A stretch of DNA of 64,000 bases. Origin: Karstenula rhodostoma CBS 690.94 (taxonomy: Eukaryota; Ascomycota; Dothideomycetes; Pleosporales; Didymosphaeriaceae). A model generated the notes under the pieces. That model was not told the origin of the DNA. It ran no database searches and was given only the letters and a program-made list of their open reading frames with translations. The position numbers and the translations under genes are program-made. The stretch covers positions 248,001-312,000 of the forward strand of contig MU001499.1 of assembly GCA_010093485.1 (NCBI GenBank). Reading direction: 5' to 3'. This document shows, one piece after another, positions 32,889 to 44,480 of the stretch (its first letter is position 1; every line of letters starts with the position of its first letter).

Positions 32889-33525
32889 AAGAGACAACGT
32901 CGCAGTGTTTACAACTGGATCAACGGCAACAGGCCAGTCGTGCGGTCCGAGAGTCATTGTTTTCTTGAGAACCTTCAGAACGAAGACTACATCGTTATCA
33001 ACGCTGAATCAGTGGACAAAGCAGGGCTTGAAAGTTTGTTCGACCATACTGTACAATCGTGGCCATGGTTAGCTAGAGCTGTCCGAACTCCCTGATTCTT
33101 TGATAATGAGACGCAGCTAACATGACCTAGATCTCTCTTGGAACCGTACGTGCTGTCCCGTAAATGCCGCGAGAAATGCTAAGTTGCGAAAGAGCAAAAC
33201 CGATGATCAGCAGATCCTCCTGTTCCCTCGCGAGACCCTCAACAGGCTGATAACCGCCGCCACAGCTCTATTTATTCCCTCAGGCATCATCTTTCCCGCT
33301 ATACTTCTGTTCAGTATTGAGAGACAACGAAGCCGAGCGACCATATCTGCCGTGTTCATTCTCGTGGCATCATTTGCAACGTGCTTTATCACGAAGGTCA
33401 CCAAGTACAATCTCCTTCTGGCAGTTGTGGCGTGAGTGTCAATCATCCATATTTGGGGACGCACCGAAACTAATAGTCTGCGTAGGTATGCTGCGGTTCT
33501 GTCCGCTTTCTTGTCAGACTCATGA
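32889..33525 (+). pseudogene. DUF6594 membrane-protein gene fragment
   Basis: From 32889 the frame reads KRQRRSVYNWINGNRPVVRS and continues ESH...EDYIVI to SWPWLARAVRTP, then TGA (33093-33095). About 90 bp later in another frame comes RKSKTDDQQILLFPRETLNR, then two membrane helices (ALFIPSGIIFPAILLFS, AVFILVASFATCFI). A 55-bp intron-like gap (GTGAGT...GTAG) leads to YAAVLSAFLSDS and a stop at 33525. This order matches the C-terminal half of the fungal DUF6594 family. No start codon or N-terminal half is present next to the AT-rich relic. An unusual intron between the two parts cannot be excluded. Confidence 0.65.
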
Positions 33526-33599
33526 GTAAGGACTTCGACGTTTGTAAAAACTAGCTTCCATTGACTGTAAATTTGCCAGATAGAATTGGATCATCGTTA

Positions 33600-35921
33600 T
33601 TATTTCACAGTATCCATCCACTGTAGCGGCCGCCAAACCTGTTCTCTTACAAATCTTTGCGCTTGCCATGGCTCTAGCTGCTCCCAATCGTACTTTTTCA
33701 AGCAAACCTTCACAGCTTCACTATATGTAGACCCGGCAGCATGTGCGAGTTTACCCTCGGAGATCGTCAGCAACGTTTTTCGAAGTCGTTCCGGGTTCTT
33801 GAGGTCCTTGAAGCCATTACGGTTATTATCCATACTTGGCAGCAAACGCCAAAGGCCGATCTCAACTAATACTATACCCTGTAGATTTTGTCAGCGTCAA
33901 CCCAATGTGGCCTTTTTTGGATGGGAGCTTACCATTGCATACAAATCATGGTGCCTTTCGAACCGTTTCGGGTTTCCCCAGCGCTCCGGATGCCGATAGA
34001 GGTTGTGCTCCGGTAGGAAGTCCACCGATGCCCACGTCTCTGCTTCGGAAGGACGAGAACAATCGAAGCCCACGATGTATGGACTCTCCACCGCATACTG
34101 CAACTCTAGCCCTGTATCATCCGCGACTTTCCCCGCCCTTCGGAAAATGATGATGTTCTCGGGTCTGATAGCCTTGTGGTACCATCCAATCGAATGCAAG
34201 TGTAGCAAGGCATCGCATATCATGCTTCCAAGCTTTGTGCGCACCTCGAGTGGGACGTGCTTGAGTTTCACGATGAGCTCTGCAAGTGAGATGAAATCTC
34301 CTTCTTTTGTCGCGGCAGGAAGTTCATGGATGAACCCAAACCTCTTGTGAAGGGTCTCGTGGGTGAATCCCAGGCCTGGAAGTATTCGGAATGCATCGCT
34401 CTTCTTCTCAGATAGTAGTGCTGATACACGCGCCGCTTGAGCTGACAGTAAAAATATATCTTGATCAGAAGCTTCATACTTCCAGTACTGCACTAACACA
34501 GGCTGATCGCCTTTCCTACCAAGGCGTATATGCTCGCGTCCTGAGGCTGGATGCTTAAAGTATAGCTTTGTTGCCTCCACTGGTACTTCGTTCTGTATCA
34601 GTACCAAGCGCATAGAAACTCTGCTGCGAAGGTCCTTGGCCTCTGACGAGCTGTGCTCCTGTATATACTCCAAGGTGTTCCGATCGATGGTCGTTAGGTT
34701 ATCCTCCAGGAATGTGAGCAATTGTTGCGACTCTCTCTTGATGTTGTCTACCACGTCTCTCACGTCAAGATTGGCGAAGTGTCCTGATTCCGGCAGGTCG
34801 AGGCTTTGTTGCAGTGCTTTGATAAGCCGACTTGCTTCTTTAACACTATCAGAAGTCTGGGGGATGCCACACTGCATTTCCGTCGTTTCTTGACGCAGGA
34901 TTTGGCGCCCTAGCTGCTCGATCGACTTCGCATCCAGTATTGTTTGATGCACGACCTCGATATGTTCGATGTTGGCAGGCGAATCTCGTGTCATCCATCT
35001 CAGCAACGAGCTGTACTTATCTATATCTAGTGGGTGAAAGAGCGAAAGCCGAAGGTACAGAGATGTGATTTGATCCATAGGAGGGGGCTTGAAAGTGTTG
35101 ACATCCTTTATAGATTCCCATCTTTCCAGACGTATACCAGCACCTGGGCTGCTTTGAGCTAGTTGGACGTAAAATGGTTGCTTGAATAGATTGTTTTCTT
35201 TTCTGAGCATGCGTCGTTGCAGTTCCAGGATTGTCAACGATTTTGTCGCTTGGTATGCTTCACTTAGCTCACTCACGAGAACCTTGGTGAACGACGGGCG
35301 GTCGATGACCTTTCCGGTAGGAGTGAATTGATCTTTGTTAGTTGCAGAAAGAAACTCGACGTTGTGCGAAATACGAGCTCGTACTGCTTGCCCGGCAAAG
35401 CAGCAATCTAGAAGTATTGCCACGTCGCAATTGGCACCGAGAAATAAGGGTTGGATGATCGACCAGTCTAACGTAGGACCACCGATTGCCTTTCTGTATA
35501 TCTCAGAACATTAGCGCTTGCCACCTTGAGTGACCTTGCATGCAGTGACTTACGCAGCCCACACGCACTCGGAACTATCCTTGTCGATCGTGGGTCCACC
35601 ATGTCCACTGTAATAGAGTATGGCCAAAGCATGTTCATCCTTTCCGCAATGCTCTATATATTGCGAAACATGGACCTGGAGAGCCGATTGAGGTCCTGTT
35701 GAAGGTATGTGGTAGGGCCAGACCAGGAAGTTGTAGCTTTCCCGGAGAAGCTGAGTAAGATCTGCGACCTCGCTTTCGACGCCAATATCATCATCCTGCC
35801 ATGTAACTATCAGCACGTTGACTGCACTGTATCGTTGAGTTCGACGTGGACGATAACGAGACAACTCATGGCTAAGCACGTTTTCATGCGACGCATCCAT
35901 ATGGCCTAAGTTGCTTGACAT
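33600..35921 (-). CDS. Caspase-like (peptidase C14) domain fused to a pseudokinase
   Basis: Exons 35921-35554, 35493-33933, 33878-33600 sum to 2208 nt, 735 aa, in frame. The N-terminal part is a caspase-like p20 domain. It has VNVLIVTWQDDD, a catalytic His in LYYSGHGGPTID and a catalytic Cys in AILLDCCFAGQAV. The C-terminal half has a kinase-like fold of the type found in fungal incompatibility proteins: LHSIGWYHKAIRPENIIIF replaces the HRD loop by HKA, GFDCSRP replaces DFG, and LYAMGIVLVEIGLWRLL is the F helix. Kinase activity is therefore unlikely. A role in regulated cell death or non-self recognition is inferred. An in-frame ATG at 36137 would add 72 residues of unlikely sequence. Confidence 0.85.
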
Positions 35922-36429
35922 ATTCTGTGGGTGCAGGATTCGCTGAGAGATTACTCTAGTGGAGCTCCGTAAAACGATGGCAAGTCCAGGTGATACGGAA
36001 AGTGCCGCCTTGGTTTGACGTATGTCTCGTTGGCGGACCGGTGAACAGGCCGGGATATCAGACGAGACTGGAGACCTGCAGGTATGAACCCCGCACTGCC
36101 AAATCATAAGCGCTTGATAAGCAGCGTGGCGGTCCATCTCTCGTATTGCAGCAGAAGCCTGCTATAACGTACAGGCCATAATGCAGGCTCCCATGTTATG
36201 TAGGCAACAGAGGCGCTATAGTCAATTCGCGTTCCAAGGTTCCTTCTGTTTAAAAACATTTGTGAGTGCAACACCATGACTTGTGCTGCCATTCATGTGG
36301 CTATAACATCAAATTCGTTATAACGCCTAGTTACTCATGAGATTCCCGAGAAAATTGGGTTCGGAGTAGAGCTTTAGCAGATGACTGGAGATCGCGTCTT
36401 ATGAGACAGAACTGAAGATATTACGACCG
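35922..36429. other. Intergenic between two co-directional accessory genes
   Basis: 508 bp serving as the 3' end of the ankyrin-kinase gene and promoter of the caspase-like gene. No other feature was seen. Confidence 0.5.
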
Positions 36430-39400
36430 TCAGCCCCACAGCCTCGTGGTTTCTGCCGTCGACCCAATGTCCAGCACTCTCAAACAACCCAGAGCAACTA
36501 TCTCGTTTTCGAAACTCTCTTCAATCAAATCTGCAGGTAAGACCTCACGTTCGATGCCAGGCCAGCAACCTTTGACATTCTGATCTTCACCAAACCCTGC
36601 TGCAATCAACCTCCCTACCTCTGCGTCATCTCCAATGCAATGAGCAAGATGGAGTCTTGTGATTCCTTTGAAAGGGTTATCGGGTCTAACACGATGCCAC
36701 TCTAAGAGTTCTGCAGCCACCTTGAAAGCACGTTCTCTGTTCAGTCGTTGGCGGGGCCCTGCCTGCGACTCTACATTCTCTTTGTAGCCCCACCAGAGAA
36801 GTCGACCCCATGCGCAGACAATCTGCAATGGAAGCAGATTGACATTGTCTGTAGCACACACATAAGGCACATTCGCATCGACACCAGCGTCGAGTAGCAG
36901 CTTGAGGCTCTCCAAGTGGAGCATGTACGCGGCCTTCTGGACCATAGTCAGGCCGTTCTTGTCCAAAGTGTCTAGATATTTGATCGTTCCCGGTTTGCAG
37001 AGGATGTAGCGAAAGGTGTCAATTATATCGAGGCGATGCTCAGGTTGCAGGGCAAATACGGCGTTCAACAGTCCGTGCAGATTCTCGCCAAAGTTCTCGT
37101 CGATACGAACAGTCTCCAAAGCAGCTTCAAGCATATCGAAAGTTTTGGGCATGTAGACAAGAGCGTCCTGGTAGAGAGTGCTGCCACGCTCTGGGTCTTT
37201 CGTCCAGGCGTCAGCACCGAACTCGACCAAAAGTGAGAACATCTCCGTTGATCTCTCCAGAGACATACATACTTCGAGCGGCGTAATCCCATTGCCATCG
37301 AAAGTATGTTGATTGACACTTACACCCTTCTCAAGGAGGATGCGGGCTGCAATAGTCGAGTCGGATAACACAGCAAGATGCAAGTAGCTTCCGGAATTGA
37401 TCACCTCGACCTCCAATTCCGCAACCGTGTACTTGCTCACAAGCTTTTCGATGATTTTCTCCCACTTTGGCTGATTCTTTGCAATGGATATGGAATAAGA
37501 CAAGGCAGAACTACCCGATGAAGTAGTTCTTTTGACCTCCGACTCCGGAAACACATCGAGACAAATGTCGATGACCTCGAGCTGGTCGTACGGAATTGCG
37601 TCTAAGATATACGAAAGGAGCGATGGCATTGTATGGTGGGCTTTGTTGAGGCTGTACTTGTCGATCAATCCAATCGTCTTCTTCATGGCTGTGAGATAAT
37701 CTGGTCCATGGGCTATCCAATGCGAGGCGCTTCGTATGTATGGTCGGAAATAGATGTCTGGCGGGTACTCATTGGTTACCCCAAAGTGGAGGATTATGGT
37801 TTCTGCGATCTCCCAGAATCCACAACTAATGGCATATTGCAAGCAGTAGGATCTAGTCGACATCGGCAGCAATGCAGCAACGAGAGAATGGCTTCGAGTT
37901 TGGACAGCACATTGAAGAGGATCGCCGGTCAATACCATGTCGTGATATTCCCACCTGATTGTTGACGTCATAATCGCCTCTAGGCTTGCACCATGCTCGA
38001 GAAGGAGAGCCACTGCTTCGCTCACGTCGCTATCTGGAAAAGCGAAAACGAAGTGCAATGGTGTACATCCATGAGTGTTGGTAGCTGAAGCTGACGCATT
38101 GTTGCCCAAGAGGAGCGCGAGCGTAGATAAATTTCCACCAAGGCAAGCGTAATGTGTTGCTGTATGTCCCTCGGAGGAGACTAGGTCTACCTCTACCAGT
38201 TTCAGTAGATTTATCACTTGCTCGTCGTCGCCGATGAAAGATGCAACGTGAATTGGTGAGATGTTGTCAATACAATCGCCGTTGAAAAGCCGGACATGAG
38301 AATCTGACTGTAAAAAATGATTTGAAGCTGGAGGATTAGGCGATGTTTCGCTTTCCATAAGTTGTCGCTTCGTGGCAGCGATTTGGAGTCGAATCCGCTG
38401 GGACAGATAGTCTTCGACTGTATAATGAGAGAGCTGTTCTTCGAACGAAGGAGTCGCTAGTTCGTTTTCCTCCGCTATGGTACTGATGGAGTTTGCGAGA
38501 CAGATTCTGTCGACCCACAACGTGGCTTTTACAGATCCCAACACGGCAGCTTTCTTGATCCACTCCACGCATTTGGATTTGTCATATTGAACCCCAAAGC
38601 CAAGATTGTAGCATTCGGAGAGGCAGAAGGCTGCATGTGACTTGCTGACTGGAGCGACGCCGGGCGAGGTAGCCAAGATTTCAAGTTCCCTAACGATGCG
38701 TGACTGGACCTGGTAGGGCACGGTGTCTAAAAACACGCCGTTTCTAGATCCATGCCTGAAAAGCTGGTTCGGGTAAATATATATCGGGAAAAGGCTTGTA
38801 TAAGCCACTCACATCCAAGATTGTGCAATTCATATTCCACGCACACAGTTCCAAGGTCTCCGATTCCTCATACATGGCATCGGTATACGGCCTATACTGT
38901 TAAATAGAGCCACAATATCCTGCTTGATGATTGGCTTACTTTTCCGTGTGCTCCTCCTTTTCCAATATCCTCCGAAGTTCAGTCATTGGAAGGCGGCATT
39001 GAGCGTCGTCTTGGATGGACCCTTGAAAGACCCGCAGTATGCGATCGACCTCCATTGCATCAAGTATCCTCTGTCTCGCAAACTCAGATGCCTTTTTGAG
39101 TAGCTCGTTACAAGGCAGACTGTTAAGGTGACTCTCCAGTAAGTCAACGTCGACAATTTGCGCACCACTTGGAACCCAATGCTTGTCGAAATAGCTTTGC
39201 CCATATTTCATCGTTTCCCAAACTAGAAGCCCAAATGAGTAGACATCCGTTAGGATAGCAGCACGGATGTCGTAGTTTTCATCTTCTAACGCTGTACCTC
39301 TCCGTATCTCTGGAGCGTTCAACAAGCGGGTGCCCCACCTGACTTCCATGCGACCTGCAGGATCGTCGGCAGTAATGATGAGAGCCTCACCGAAATCCGA

Positions 39401-40030
39401 AATCTTCGCTCTCATTGACTCCTCTTCAACAAATATAAGCACATTCTGTGTCTTCACGTCTCCATGGCAAATCTTGTGTTTGTGCAATACTTCCAGGCCT
39501 GCTGCAACTTGTGCTGAGAAAGACATGAGAGCGACATCGGAAAGCTCTGCATGAGTCCGGAGGAAGGTTTTGAGTGTGCCGTGCGAGGAATATTCAAGGA
39601 TAAGAGCAAGGTAAGGATTTCCACTGTATTCGTTCCAACAGAGCCCGATAATGTCGACAATGTTCTCGTGTGTCTTCACTCGACCGTGGGTGAGAATTCG
39701 TAGTTCCAAACATGTCTTTCTTAGGTATCTTTCAAATTGATCGCGGTCGTTCGTACGCAGGCTGGTCGGCGATAGTATCGCTTGCTTGACAGCGACGAAC
39801 TTGCCATGGTCTAACTGGCCTTTTTGAACTAGGGCAGCGCCGCCTCTACCAACGGTCAGGTTTTCGAGCCTCTCGATCCCCAAAGCAGCAGGAGAGCTAT
39901 GTATGCGCAAGCCTGCTGTAGCAACACTGACGAGAAAGTCCAAGGCTGTAGAAGATGTTGCTTGGCGATTTTCGCTGTCTGGGGCGCTTGTGAAGGCTGG
40001 CCAGGTGGATGAAATTGATGCGGCCTCCAT
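36430..40030 (-). CDS. Protein kinase - Sel1 - ankyrin repeat protein
   Basis: Exons 40030-38940, 38891-38813, 38763-36430 sum to 3504 nt, 1167 aa, with matching phases. Without the two introns it looks like two genes. Kinase domain about 50-350: glycine loop LTVGRGGAALVQKG, Lys in FVAVKQ, catalytic loop ICHGDVKTQNVLIF (HGD for HRD), DFG in KISDFGEALI and APE in LNAPEI, so probably active. Sel1-like repeats at about 430-470 (AAFCLSECYNLGFGVQYDKS). Many ankyrin repeats from about 560 on (SPIHVASFIGDDEQVINLL, TATHYACLGGNLSTLALLL, TPLHFVF). The substrate is unknown. It lies tail to head with the caspase-like gene, suggesting a shared accessory locus. A truncated relative lies at 53160. Confidence 0.88.
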
Positions 40031-40360
40031 CACAGTGCGGTTGACAATTACAGGGACTGGTGAAGTGTTGCACAGGTTACAAACGTCACCGGCAAGTCGA
40101 GATCAGTTTTGACCAGTTCATCTGTCTGGGGATGTCAGCTGATAAACGTGGCACTACTGCATGTGGCGCGTATCATTGCAGTGCACCGGCGTTTATGATT
40201 GGAAAGAAAGCAGTCAGCATCGACATACGTTATCATCCAATAGCAACTGGGATAGAAGCACATTGTGTTCAGGGCGTCTCATGGTGACGTACACAGTACC
40301 TCGAGGCAGCGGTGTATCTTCTTCCTGGATCTAGCTGCCTATCCAACATTTCCCATGTCG
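40031..40360. other. Intergenic, no gene seen
   Basis: 330 bp with the promoter of the kinase-ankyrin gene and the 3' end of DCD1. Confidence 0.5.
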
Positions 40361-41608
40361 TCACCGTATCGGCCTCACAAACCTCTCATCACCCAACACC
40401 TCCCTCACATCTGCCACCTCCCCCGCATCCAGCCCCAACCCAAGCGACAAATCCACCAGTCCCTCCCTCAGCGGACTAAACTGCCTCAGCCGCACGCCGC
40501 CCTCCGCAAAGATGCGCGCCGTCTGCGTGTCCACCATATACCCCTGGTTATACACGACCTCGCTGATGCCGACCTGCGTGATCTTGACGCTGCACGTCAG
40601 ACACGGACACGTGTTGCAGTAGAGGGTGCTCGTGGCGCCGATGCGGTCGCGGCCGGCCTCGAGCAGCGCGTTTTCCTCGGCGTGCAGGCACAGGCAGGTG
40701 GAGAGGTCGACGCCGCCTTTGGCCGCGGTGTTGCAGCGAGGGCCTGGGGGTGGGTTGTTAGTTGGGGATGGGGTGGGGGGAGTGAAGACGTACATCCGCC
40801 GTCGCTGCAGTTGGTCATGCCACGGGGCGTGCCGTTGTAGCCTGTGCTTATGACGCGCTTTTCCCGCACGATCACGCAGCCCACGCGGCGCTTCATGCAG
40901 TTGCTGCGGTGGGCGGCGAGGTCGGCGAGCTGCATGAAGTATTGGTCCCATGAGGGTCGGAGGCGGGCTTCGTTGGGGAGGTTGAGGGATGTCAACGCGG
41001 AGTGGAGGGATGGGAGCGAGGTGGTGGAGTTGAGCAGCTTGAGCTGGGCGCGCTCGAAGAGGATCTGGAGGCCGGTGCCGGCGGCGAAAAGGTGCTCGTC
41101 GTTGCGTAGGACGAAGTCTTCGAGGGAGGGCGGGGCGAGCTGGGTTGTTGCGCAGCTGCATCCGTCAGTGTTGGGTGAGATGTGGTGGGGATGCGTGTAG
41201 CGTACCGGTCCTTGAAGCGCTGCCACCGCACGCTCACTGGCGCATCTACGCTTACGAGGAGGAAGAATGGCCGCCGGAGCAGCGCATCTACGACGTTATC
41301 ATCCCATATGTCCGTGGTAACCCAGTTCTCTCTCCACCTCAACGTCACAAACTCGAGCAGCGAATCGACGTTCGAGAAGGTGTATTGTGCGTCAATTGGG
41401 CTCGGTTCGGCGGGCGGGACATGGGAATTGGGCGCAGACTTGTCTACGGGGGGTATTGCAGCAGTGCGTGCAAGCCGTATACGCTTGAAGCGGTGCTCTT
41501 CGACGAGGTACGATGCGATGGAAGATTTGCCGGCGCAGATTCCTAGATAAATTAGTGGGAAGCGGTTGGTTGTGGGCTTTGCTTGCCTCCGCACAGCCCT
41601 ATGAGCAT
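40361..41608 (-). CDS. DCD1: Deoxycytidylate (dCMP) deaminase
   Basis: Converts dCMP to dUMP for dTTP synthesis (cytosol). Exons 41608-41587, 41542-41206, 41155-40794, 40743-40361 sum to 1104 nt, 367 aa. The N-terminal half is the P-loop kinase-like domain typical of fungal Dcd1 (MLIGLCGGICAGKSSIASYL). The C-terminal half is the zinc deaminase: KRRVGCVIVREKRVISTGYN, GGCPRCN, the catalytic LCLHAEENALL (His-Ala-Glu) and CPCLTCSVKI (Cys-x-x-Cys). Intron 1 is 44 bp with a GC donor (GAG|GCAAGC), needed to keep both the ATG and the P-loop in frame. Confidence 0.95.
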
Positions 41609-44480
41609 GTTGTCAGCTTTCTATGAGGTCTTGAGGTGACCGGGTGCACGCGTCCGAAACCCACGGCGTAGCTTGCGGTGTGTACAAACATCAATTTAGG
41701 TGGGGGCTCGATGCGGCTAACGCGAACAGGCGCTTCCCCGCTACGACACACAATTGTGCGTGCTCGGCACGGTACAGTAATGAAATCGGATACTGTCCAC
41801 GTGGTCGTTCGGCCGAATGCCGATCTTCCCCGCTCTGCTCGGTCTATTGTCGACTTGTTCCTGACTGCAAGGGAAGATACAGCTTCGAATCAGCTCCATG
41901 CGCCTACCTACCAGTTATCCGTTTCAGCGTTTGCAATGTTACCGTACTCGAGCCACACCATGTGCTATTTCCAGGGTCCCACTACCTCAAACCTTGCACT
42001 TGGAGAGTGCACGTGATGATCAGGAGCAATGTTTGGTTCCAGCCACTCCAGCGCGTCTCCAGCCTCAACTACTATATTGGTGCGACCGCTACGTCGAAGC
42101 TGACAAACTTAGTCGTATCTTTTTATATATTGTAGAGATTCACTTCCCTGCTCCGGTTTGCATTGATTGAGGCGTGGAGGCGCGAGCTTCTGTGCTGCCA
42201 AAATACCACGCGTGCTTGTTATAGGTAGCCAGTCTGCACGAGTGGATGGCAAGCATTGGACGCGTGACAATATTGAATTGAAATTTCGCCTAACAAAAGG
42301 AATCACGAAAATCGCGTGGGCCACTCGTGTCGCTAGATTAGGGCTATTGGATGTCGTGATACAGCACATACTAGTGTAATCGTCTTGGGCATTATTTCGG
42401 AGGATTTTGTCGACATTATCAACGCGCTTCTGTGGTGGAACGTGTTTGTTGACGCGTTTGTTGACTTTTTCGATATTCGCAGTACGCCTCACCGTGGAGA
42501 CAGGCATGGGTATCCCTCTCGGCCCAAGTGGTTCGGCGAGCGCTGCTGTCCCTCTTAGCATGTTTGCTTCGATGGGCTGCGATTGCTTGGCGTTCAAGGG
42601 CTCTCGTTCGAAGGTAATGTCGAAAACCATGTCAGTCCATGGCGATAGGTATGTCATGGGTTGTTATAGGGTGAGTCGAGTCGGGCATAAAGTTCCGGTA
42701 GCAACGTCTCGTGTCAAACAAGCAACAATCCCACGCGTCGGCCGCGCTACTGCAGCTCAGCGTGCACAGTCCACGTCCTCCACGTTCGAAAAGCTCGAAG
42801 GCCGGGTGTTCGGCCAGCTCTCTTGTCTCCTTTTGGGGCAGCGGCCGGGTCCCAGGCCGCAGACAGAAAAGGTCGAGCAAGCCTCATCAGGCGATAACGC
42901 ACGTTAGACGAGCGAGCGTAGAGTCGGGCAGCCGGTAGGTGCGTTTATTGTGACGATGGCGATGTAGGCGTCCCGCGAAGCTTGGCGCAACGCGGCCAGC
43001 ACTGCAGAGGGCCAGAGGCTGGCACAAGAAACAAATGGATCCCGATGAGGATGCACGGCGTGCAGCCTTTAGTGTGCTTTGTTTATTCATTGGGCCGGGT
43101 GCAAACAAGTCGAGCGTTGCCAGTGGCTGTCTGCAGCGTTCGCACGGCACTCGCGAACATGCATCCCGTCCAGGAGTGCATTCGAGCTGCGAATTGAGTG
43201 CGCTGCCGAAGGTTTGCTGCTCCTCGTACGTGTTGCCCGCCGAGTCGCTCTCCGCCTCGCATTGGGGACTCGGGTGGCGTCTGCAGGCACGACTGGATGT
43301 GGACTGTCCGCCGCCGAGTGGCCATCGGCTAGTGTGCCGTGTAAACACGCTCGGGGCATCCGTCGGGTGGTTGTGGTGTCGCAGCGGAGATGGGCACACG
43401 TGCAGCACAGCACGCAGCATCCACGGTGAAGCGCTGCAGAAACGTACAGCGCGCTCCGCATCTCGCGTGTGTGTGATGGCAGGCGTCGAGCGGGGCTGGG
43501 GACTCGACTCGACTCGAGATGTGACTCTCTGCATGAGGAGGAGCGAGGAGCGAGGCGCGAGGAGCGTTCGGCCAGAGCACGTCTAGCGCGCCGGGGAAGG
43601 GGCCTACACAGTGCGAACTAGCTCCCCCTATGCCCCGGCGGCCCTGTCCCTGTCGGCCTCACTCCCTGCTCACATCTTCGCACCCCCGGCTCGGCTGGGC
43701 CCTGAGGAGCGCCCCAACGGCGTCGCGCGCAGACGAAAAACCCTTCGACGCCCATACGCCCACACGTCCTCTGTCCTCGCCGCCTGCTTTGCTCCCGGTT
43801 TCCTTCTCTGCCTCCTCGCCTCGGTCCAGTTGCTCGTTCGTTTCGCACTGACCTCGCCCAATACCCTTAGCACGAGACCTTGCTCCACGACCCCCCGTCC
43901 CCCCCCCAAACAAAGACGACCAGGGTCCCGCTCCCTACAAACCTTCGATCGCGAGACCGTTGTGCGCCGCGCGAATCCATCACTAACTTTCTCGCCTACT
44001 GTGGTCGACTCCACTTCACTGCCGACTGCTGTCTTCGAAGCACCCAGCACCTTCCCTTTACACCACCGAGACCAGGGTGCCACGCCCTAGAAACCTTCCA
44101 CCAAAACCGTTGCGCGGTGCACGAATCGAGCACCCTTTCTTTCGACTGCCACGCCTCCACTTGTGGATCGCCGCCTTGGTACATATCAGCTCGCCTCCCG
44201 CTCGAAACAGCAGGGCCGCGCCTTCCTTCCTTTCGCTCAGCACACAATACCCCGCCAGCCCCACGGTCATTGCCTCACTGCTGCACACGGACGGCCTGAT
44301 CGCATTGCCTGGTTGCAATACCATCTCTTCGACCTGGTCCACTTCAAACGTTGCGCCTATCTACACCGTGATTGAGTGGCCCCGCACGCTGCTGTTCCGC
44401 CGACCTCACCGGGGCAACCCTGCCACCTGCCACCTTACTTCACCCCGCTACATACTCGAGCTCGCAACCCAATCGCCATC
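41609..44480. other. Long gap with no well-supported gene
   Basis: About 2.9 kb. 42900-43600 is GC-rich with open frames in several phases but no domain, which is expected by composition. 43600-44480 is strongly C/T-rich on the plus strand and is probably the long 5' leader and promoter of the gene at 44481. One candidate frame at 42109-42657 is listed separately. Confidence 0.5.
42109..42657 (-). CDS. Doubtful hypothetical ORF
   Basis: 182-codon open frame (MTYLSPWTDMVFDITFERE...), no recognised domain. A frame of this length is about what chance gives once in a window of this size. The first 90 residues look more protein-like than the rest, and a GT at ACTAGTATGT could be a donor. Kept only as a candidate. 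Confidence 0.15.
   Translation of the reverse strand: MTYLSPWTDMVFDITFEREPLNAKQSQPIEANMLRGTAALAEPLGPRGIPMPVSTVRRTANIEKVNKRVNKHVPPQKRVDNVDKILRNNAQDDYTSMCCITTSNSPNLATRVAHAIFVIPFVRRNFNSILSRVQCLPSTRADWLPITSTRGILAAQKLAPPRLNQCKPEQGSESLQYIKRYD

Noticed and set aside
40597..41226. A 209-codon minus frame that seems to continue DCD1
   Set aside because: It reads through the 50-bp intron before the CPRCN segment and loses the HAE and PCxxC active site; the spliced model keeps them.
42887..43591. Multiple overlapping frames of 80-215 codons on both strands
   Set aside because: All are open together in GC-rich sequence, none shows a domain, signal peptide or splice logic.
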